From Hydrogenophaga sp. (GTDB lineage Bacteria; Pseudomonadota; Gammaproteobacteria; Burkholderiales; Burkholderiaceae_C), in contig JAGXRS010000059.1 of NCBI GenBank assembly GCA_018335615.1, forward strand, positions 1 through 11,063: a stretch of 11,063 nt of DNA, given 5' to 3'. Below the pieces are notes generated by a model. It did not search any database and was not told the origin of the DNA. It was given only the letters and a program-made list of their open reading frames with translations. Within the stretch, counting starts at the first letter, position 1. Every line of letters begins with the position of its first letter. The position numbers were made by a program, and so were the translations under genes. This document shows, piece by piece, positions 7,363 through 11,063 of this stretch.

Positions 7363-7389
7363 GTATCGGCAACCGGGCTGTGGACTGAA
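7363..7389 (-). promoter_or_regulatory. Candidate sigma-28 (FliA) promoter for fliS-fliT
   Basis: On the minus strand GCCGATAC (7370-7363) matches seven of eight bases of the sigma-28 -10 element GCCGATAA. Exactly 11 bases upstream is TTCAGTCC (7389-7382), a weak match (four of eight) to TAAAGTTT. Predicted start near 7356 gives a leader of about 25 bases containing the fliS ribosome site. The strong -10 and correct spacing support it; the -35 is poor. Confidence 0.55.
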
Positions 7390-7460
7390 GTGTTCCGAAC
7401 CGGTAAATAGAGGGCGAACACAGCAGCTGATCAGAGCGGGCGGGCAGTTGGCCGAGGGCG

Positions 7461-8873
7461 TCACCTGCTCTTGTTCCAGATGGCGATCTGCTGTGACACA
7501 AAAGCGCCCAGCCCGTTGAGCCGGCCCACGTTGGCGTCCATGGCGTTGTACTGGGCCAGCAGCCGCACCTCGAAGCGGGCGGCGCGCTCGTTCACCCGTT
7601 CCTGCTCCACGCCATTGCGCTTGATGGAGGCCTGGAGGGCATTGGTCTTGTTGTCCATCAGGCCCTCGGCGGCCAGCAGGCCGTCGGCAAAGGCCTTCAC
7701 CTTCAGGCCGAAGCCGCGGGCCGTCTGGTCGGTGCTGGTGGTGGTGAAGAGGGCCTTCACGCCCTCGAAATTGGACAGCGCCTCATCGAGTTTGCTGGCC
7801 TTGATCTCCAGCCGGCCACCGGACTTGACCTCGATGCCCACGTCGGAGAGGCGCTCGAACGGCGTGCTGGCCGTCACCGAGCGCATCATGGACTGCAAGG
7901 CGTTCTGCAGCCCGACGGCGGTGGAATCGCCCTGCAATGCGCCCGCGGTCTTGCTGCTTTCGTCGTAGCGCGTGGCGGTGGCCAGTGTGGTGGAAAGCGT
8001 GTTGTAGGCGTCCACAAAGCCCTGGATGGCTTTCTTCGCCGCGTCCAGATCGGTCTTCACCTCGATCTCCACCGGCGCCGTGGTCACCTGCGAGAGTTGC
8101 AGCGTGAGGCCGGGCAGGGTGTCGGTCAACCGGTTGCTGGCGGTGCTGATGGCCACCCCGTTCACGGTGGCCAGGGCGTTCTGCCCGGCCTGGGTTTGTC
8201 CCATGCCGCTGCCGCTGCCGGGGTTGAAGGCCAGGCGCCCCAGGTCGTTGCCGTCGGCCGGATCGGCATCCACCACCGAGACACGGAACCCATTGGCTTC
8301 GCCGGTTTCAGATGAGCGCAGCAGCAGGCGTTCACCCGACGCGTCGCGCAACACGGTGGCGCTCACGCCGGCCCCGGCTTCGTTGATCTTGGCCGCGATG
8401 GCCGAGAGCGAGTCCTGCCCGGCTTCAATCGTCACGTTCACCGCTGTGGCGCCACCCGCTGCAAAGCTGCCGCCCGCCCAGCTGCCCAGTTCGATGGTCA
8501 GCGTGCCGCTGCCCATGGCGCTGCCCGTGGGCACGGCCACCGAGGCCGCCGACTGCGCCTTGGCCAGCTGCTGCACCTCCAGGGAGACGGACGTGGCTTG
8601 TGTGCCGGCCGCTGCGGTCACGCCCACGGCCGCGGGGTTGGACGAACTGGCCGTGGCCGCGTTCCAGCCGCTGGCGGTGGAGAGCTTGGCGGCCGCGTCG
8701 CCCAGGGTCGCCACCTGCGACTTGATGGTGCCGTAGGTGGACAGCTTGGTCTGGAACGATGAGGCCTGCGTCTGCAGCTGCTTGAGGGGGGCTTTTTCCA
8801 GTGCCACCAGCTGCCTGACGATGCCCTGCACGTCCAGACCGCTGCCGATGCCGGGGGAAGAGATGGTGGCCAT
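7461..8873 (-). CDS. fliD: FliD, flagellar filament cap (hook-associated protein 2)
   Basis: 470 residues, usual for FliD. The protein forms the cap at the filament tip under which flagellin folds. The N-terminus ATISSPGIGSGLDVQGIVRQ is the family signature for FliD, followed by a coiled-coil helix (LEKAPLKQLQTQASSFQTKL). The middle is Ser/Thr/Gly/Ala rich, matching the exposed domains. The C-terminus returns to coiled coil (GVEQERVNERAARFEVRLLAQYNAMDANV written in parts: NERAARFEVRLLAQ, YNAMDANV). AAGGAG at 8879-8884 lies 5 bases before the ATG. It follows fliC after 221 bases with no clear promoter of its own, so it may be read from the fliC promoter. Confidence 0.96.
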   Translation of the reverse strand: MATISSPGIGSGLDVQGIVRQLVALEKAPLKQLQTQASSFQTKLSTYGTIKSQVATLGDAAAKLSTASGWNAATASSSNPAAVGVTAAAGTQATSVSLEVQQLAKAQSAASVAVPTGSAMGSGTLTIELGSWAGGSFAAGGATAVNVTIEAGQDSLSAIAAKINEAGAGVSATVLRDASGERLLLRSSETGEANGFRVSVVDADPADGNDLGRLAFNPGSGSGMGQTQAGQNALATVNGVAISTASNRLTDTLPGLTLQLSQVTTAPVEIEVKTDLDAAKKAIQGFVDAYNTLSTTLATATRYDESSKTAGALQGDSTAVGLQNALQSMMRSVTASTPFERLSDVGIEVKSGGRLEIKASKLDEALSNFEGVKALFTTTSTDQTARGFGLKVKAFADGLLAAEGLMDNKTNALQASIKRNGVEQERVNERAARFEVRLLAQYNAMDANVGRLNGLGAFVSQQIAIWNKSR

Positions 8874-8992
8874 GGCCGCTCCTTGTCAGATGTCCAGTGC
8901 CCCGGCGCCCGCACACCCGAACGGTGAGCAGGCCTGCCATGAAGGGTCGGGATGGACGCACCACACGCGCTTCGCATGCGGTCTGTGCATCC

Positions 8993-9011
8993 CGCCAACC
9001 GCGTGTTGGCG
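8993..9011. other. Hairpin in the fliC-fliD intergenic stretch
   Basis: CGCCAAC and GTTGGCG pair around a 5-base loop, a perfect 7-bp stem. It is the clearest structure in the 221 bases between fliC and fliD. There is no run of U after it on either strand, so it is not a standard intrinsic terminator. It could mark an RNA processing or 3'-end-protecting site that lets fliC mRNA outlast the distal genes. That role is inference. Confidence 0.4.
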
Positions 9012-9094
9012 TGAGCGCGGCGAGACCCGGGGCCTCGCTGCCCTGGCATGGCGCGGGCCTTGCAGCACAGTGCCCTGCCAGTGGTCTGCTGCAA

Positions 9095-9883
9095 TCAGCG
9101 CAGCAGGGACAGCACGCCCTGGGGCAGCTGGTTGGCCTGGGCGATCATGGCGGTGCCGGCCTGCTGCAGCACCTGGCCGCGCGAGAGGTTCGACGTTTCC
9201 ACCGCGAAGTCCGCGTCCATGATGCGACCGCGTGCTGCGGCCTGGTTCTCGGAGGCGATGCGCAGGTTGCTGACCACCGACTCAAAACGGTTTTGCACGG
9301 CACCCAGGGTCGCACGGTTGGTGTTTAGGGTTTCGAGCGCAGTGTCAATGGCGCCCATGGCGGTGGTGGCATTGGCGGCAGTATCGATACTGCCGGTGAT
9401 GGTCGATGCGGCGACTGCGGCGATATTGATGACGTCCGTGGAGTCGGCCCCCACTTGAATGGCCTTGGCGGCGCCGAAGACGACTTCACCGTTGAATTTG
9501 GTGGTGCCCAGCCGTGTGACTTCGGCCGTGAGCTCCGTGAATTCCGCATTCAGGTTGGTGCGGTCTGCGGTCACGTTGGTGCCGCTGGCGCTTTGCACGG
9601 CGAGTTCGCGCATGCGTTGCAGGGCGTCGGCGACTTTGCCTAGGGCACCGTCGGCCGTCTGGGTAAAGGAAATCGCATCGTTCGAGTTGCGGATCGCCAC
9701 ATTCATGCCGCGCACCTGCGAGTCCATGCGGGTGGCAATGGACAGACCGGCGGCGTCGTCTTTGGCGCTGTTGACGCGCAGGCCCGACGACAGGCGCTGC
9801 ATGGAGGTGGACAGGGAGCCCGTCGATGCAGACAGGTTGCGCTGCGCATTGAGGGACTGCATGTTGGTGTTGATGGTGCTCAT
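9095..9883 (-). CDS. fliC: FliC, flagellin (short type)
   Basis: 262 residues against about 500 in E. coli, because the outer D2/D3 domains are missing. The conserved N-terminal D0/D1 (residues 1 to about 135: INTNMQSLNAQRNLS, SGLRVNSAKDDAAG, LQRMRELAVQSASGTN) joins through a short variable segment (about 136-180) to the C-terminal D1/D0 (QNRFESVVSNL, DADFAVETSNLSRGQVLQQAG, ending LSLLR). Residues R90, L94, Q97 and E114 match, in the same numbering, those by which Salmonella flagellin is recognised by TLR5. AGGAG at 9890-9894 lies 6 bases before the ATG. Transcription probably starts from the sigma-28 promoter at 10072-10098. Confidence 0.98.
   Translation of the reverse strand: MSTINTNMQSLNAQRNLSASTGSLSTSMQRLSSGLRVNSAKDDAAGLSIATRMDSQVRGMNVAIRNSNDAISFTQTADGALGKVADALQRMRELAVQSASGTNVTADRTNLNAEFTELTAEVTRLGTTKFNGEVVFGAAKAIQVGADSTDVINIAAVAASTITGSIDTAANATTAMGAIDTALETLNTNRATLGAVQNRFESVVSNLRIASENQAAARGRIMDADFAVETSNLSRGQVLQQAGTAMIAQANQLPQGVLSLLR
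9376..9395. repeat. Perfect 20-bp palindrome inside fliC
   Basis: CGGCAGTATCGATACTGCCG has two 10-base arms and no spacer. It covers codons 163-169 (last base of T163, then GSIDTA) in the variable central segment of flagellin. It could be a protein-binding site or simple chance. Confidence 0.7.
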
Positions 9884-9937
9884 CGTGAACTCCTAAAAAA
9901 GTGAACTGAAAAATCCGGCATTGCTGCCCATCTCAAC

Positions 9938-9956
9938 GCCAGCCCGGGGGGCTGGC
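9938..9956 (-). other. Stem-loop in the fliC leader, start-proximal
   Basis: GCCAGCCC and GGGCTGGC form an 8-bp perfect stem around three bases, about 55-73 bases upstream of the fliC ATG. No U tract follows, so attenuation by a simple terminator is unlikely. It may shape the leader or block ribosome or nuclease movement. Confidence 0.5.
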
Positions 9957-10040
9957 CGCCATGACCGGAGCCTGCTGCGTCGAACGCGAAAGGGGCCGGG
10001 GGACCGCTGACCGTCACTCGCCGCTGCTGCTTGCCGGACG

Positions 10041-10063
10041 ACGAACTTTTCTTAGAAGTTCGT
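10041..10063 (-). other. Stem-loop at the predicted 5' end of fliC mRNA
   Basis: ACGAACTT and AAGTTCGT pair perfectly (8 bp) around a 7-base loop. The predicted transcript start (about 10065) is at its edge, so the hairpin would sit at the very 5' end of the message, a position known in other genes (ompA) to slow decay. It could instead be an operator. Confidence 0.45.
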
Positions 10064-10071
10064 TGAGTTCT

Positions 10072-10098
10072 TTTTCGGTGGCCCCGGCCTATTCTTTA
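10072..10098 (-). promoter_or_regulatory. Sigma-28 (FliA) promoter of fliC
   Basis: On the minus strand TAAAGAAT (10098-10091) and ACCGAAAA (10079-10072) are 11 bases apart, the spacing of the sigma-28 consensus TAAAGTTT-N11-GCCGATAA. The -35 core TAAAG is complete and the -10 matches six of eight. Flagellin genes are the classic sigma-28 target. The resulting leader would be about 180 bases. Confidence 0.75.
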
Positions 10099-10298
10099 GC
10101 GATCACTTGTAAAGAGTCGTCGCGATAAGACCGACTTCTGTGCCGTTGTTCCCACGCTTGGGGTCTGGCTAAGGACACCCCTGAACCGCGCCCTGCACGG
10201 CCCACCGGAGGCGTCGGGGGCCGTCACGGCCGCCGCGCGCGCTCCGCGCCACCGTTACACGGGCTGAAGGAGGAATAGAACCAAGGTTGTAGGCAATA

Positions 10299-10426
10299 CG
10301 CTGACAAGCGGCGTGCGATGCGCTGACAGTTCAAACAGGCGTTCGCCGATTCAAGTTTTCCACACACTCGACACAATTGAACACATCGAATCAGCGCACA
10401 CAGGCAACCCGCCCAGATCGCTGACA
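10299..10426 (+). repeat. Three direct CGCTGACA boxes upstream of flhD
   Basis: Exact 8-mers at 10299-10306, 10321-10328 and 10419-10426. The first two are 22 bases apart, about two helical turns, as expected for a regulator bound side by side. A near copy (CGCTGACC) lies at 10005-10012 on the fliC side. The third copy is 19 bases before the flhD ATG. No known regulator is assigned. Confidence 0.5.
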
Positions 10427-10444
10427 ACCCACAAGGAGTACCCC

Positions 10445-10780
10445 ATGGACAGCGAACAACTTCTGGCCGAGATCCGCGAAGCCAACCTCACCTACCTGAT
10501 GCTGGCGCAGAACCTGATCCGAAAAGACCGTGCCGAAGCGCTGTTCCGCCTGGGTATCACCGAAGAGTCCGCTGACCTGCTGGGCATGCTGACCACCGCG
10601 CAGCTGCTGAAGATTGCGTCGAGCAACATGCTGCTGTGCCGCTTCCGTGTGGACGACGACCTGGTGTGGAACCTGCTGACCAACCACAACGTGAAGAAGG
10701 TGGACAACAGCACCACCACCCAGTTGCACGCCAGCATCCTGATGGCTGGGCGGTTTGCCGAGTCGATGGCCACGAGCTAA
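10445..10780 (+). CDS. flhD: FlhD, flagellar master regulator subunit
   Basis: 111 residues. With FlhC it forms the FlhD4C2 activator that recruits sigma-70 polymerase to class II flagellar promoters. The sequence follows E. coli FlhD closely: LTYLMLAQNLI, the DRAEALFRLGI helix, then SSNMLLCRFR, where C65 sits at the position of the dimer-linking cysteine of the E. coli protein. It ends within HASILMAGRFAESM. AAGGAG at 10433-10438 lies 6 bases before the ATG. It is followed by flhC, but 132 bases away and with a structured repeat in the gap, unlike the tight flhDC junction of enterobacteria. Confidence 0.96.
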   Translation: MDSEQLLAEIREANLTYLMLAQNLIRKDRAEALFRLGITEESADLLGMLTTAQLLKIASSNMLLCRFRVDDDLVWNLLTNHNVKKVDNSTTTQLHASILMAGRFAESMATS

Positions 10781-10803
10781 GGCTCCCCCGCAGCCAAGGG
10801 AAT

Positions 10804-10891
10804 CCCCCCGCGCCGCCTGCGGCGTCACCCCCCAGGGGGCGGCGCCTGCGGCCCGGCAGAGCCGGTTCCGCGGCGCCCTGGTAGCAGACAC
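10804..10891 (+). repeat. Structured intergenic repeat, copy C (between flhD and flhC)
   Basis: Same parts and order as copies A and B: hairpin CGCCGC-CT-GCGGCG, then CCCCC-CA-GGGGG, then the 37-base stem-loop at 10841-10877 with outer stem GGCGCC/GGCGCC, inner GCGG/CCGC and terminal CCGGC-AGA-GCCGG. It ends near GACAC (10887-10891). It lies 23 bases after the flhD stop and 21 bases before the flhC start, so any terminator or decay-blocking action would change the ratio of FlhD to FlhC. Confidence 0.8.
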
Positions 10892-10912
10892 CTCTTCCCC
10901 CTGGAGTTTTTC

Positions 10913-11063
10913 ATGGCCACCCCCAAAAGCATCCTGAACGAATCGCGCGACATTGAGCGTGCGGTGGCCCTGATTCAGCTGGGCGCTCGCCTGCAGGTGC
11001 TGGAGTACGAAACCAGCCTGTCGTACGAGCGCCTGCTGCGCCTGTACAAGGAAGTGGCGGGCA
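10913..11063 (+). CDS. flhC: FlhC, flagellar master regulator subunit (N-terminal part, cut by window edge)
   Basis: The first 50 codons of FlhC, running off the right edge. FlhC is the main DNA-contacting partner of FlhD in the FlhD4C2 complex and carries a zinc-binding cysteine cluster, which is not in this window. The visible part matches the E. coli N-terminus well: KSILNESRDIERAVALIQLG, then ARLQVLEYETSLSYERLLRLYKE (family ARLQMLESETQLS). TGGAG at 10902-10906 lies 6 bases before the ATG. It is preceded by flhD and repeat copy C. Confidence 0.95.
   Translation, partial: MATPKSILNESRDIERAVALIQLGARLQVLEYETSLSYERLLRLYKEVAG

Larger units (their letters stand above)
9884..10444. promoter_or_regulatory. 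Divergent control region between fliC and flhD
   Basis: 561 bases without a supported gene. The fliC side (minus) holds the ribosome site, a hairpin at 9938-9956, a hairpin at 10041-10063 and a sigma-28 promoter at 10072-10098. The flhD side (plus) holds a GC-rich block (about 10185-10255) with the small palindrome GGCCGTCACGGCC (10219-10231), an AAGGAGG with no gene after it (10267-10273), three CGCTGACA boxes and the flhD ribosome site AAGGAG (10433-10438). I see no convincing sigma-70 promoter for flhD. A long regulated leader is typical of flhDC. Confidence 0.7.

Noticed and set aside
7332..7421. Upstream extension of fliS by 30 codons
   Set aside because: It covers the candidate sigma-28 promoter and lacks a ribosome site. 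The start at 7331 fits FliS N-termini.
8874..9094. Separate sigma-28 promoter or intrinsic terminator between fliC and fliD
   Set aside because: No TAAA/GCCGATAA-like pair was found on the minus strand, and the hairpin at 8993-9011 lacks a U tract.
10109..10128. TAAAGAGT...GCGATAA on the plus strand as a sigma-28 promoter toward flhD
   Set aside because: The two elements are too close together (about 8 bases after TAAA instead of 15).
10224..10427. Small Cys-rich minus-strand open frame upstream of flhD
   Set aside because: It needs a TTG start, has no ribosome site and covers the flhD control region. It looks like chance.

Overview
The window is a high-GC flagellar gene cluster, most likely from a betaproteobacterium of the Comamonadaceae type (Burkholderiales). 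The evidence is the very GC-rich third codon positions, FlhDC as master regulator, and the set fliC-fliD-fliS-fliT / fliE / fliF-G-H-I-J-K. The genus cannot be fixed from sequence alone. Every gene recognised belongs to flagellar assembly or its control. I found no transposase, phage gene, CRISPR array, tRNA or rRNA.

Layout. Positions 1-5771, minus strand: fliF-fliG-fliH-fliI-fliJ-fliK, a compact operon. From fliG onward each gene overlaps the next by 4 to 17 bases, and fliK runs off the left edge. It encodes the MS ring (FliF), the C-ring switch protein (FliG), the export ATPase complex (FliH, FliI, FliJ) and the start of the hook-length ruler (FliK). Positions 5772-5952 are a divergent control region with a candidate FlhD4C2 box placed symmetrically between fliF and fliE. 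Positions 5953-6267, plus strand: fliE (MS ring/rod junction). Positions 6268-6597 have no gene and hold two facing copies of a structured repeat. Positions 6598-9883, minus strand: fliC (flagellin), fliD (filament cap), fliS (flagellin chaperone) and a fliT-like chaperone gene. Positions 9884-10444 are a divergent regulatory region with a good sigma-28 promoter for fliC and the long leader of flhD. Positions 10445-11063, plus strand: flhD and the first 50 codons of flhC.

How it works together. FlhD4C2 would switch on the early (class II) units fliE and fliFGHIJK. These build the basal body and export gate ATPase. FliA (sigma-28) would then drive the late units, for which promoter-like sequences are visible upstream of fliC and of fliST. 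FliS and FliT act as chaperones for FliC and FliD.

The main non-coding signal is a dispersed repeat present three times. Each copy lies just 3' of a flagellar gene (fliE, fliT, flhD) in the sense orientation. All three copies contain a 37-base stem-loop whose outer stem differs in sequence but always pairs (AACGCG/CGCGTT, GATGCC/GGCATC, GGCGCC/GGCGCC). This covariation argues for a selected structure. One copy separates flhD from flhC. Other points of note are a 20-bp perfect palindrome inside fliC, a C8 tract in fliK, a hairpin at the predicted 5' end of the fliC mRNA and three copies of CGCTGACA upstream of flhD. I see no wholly new protein system here.
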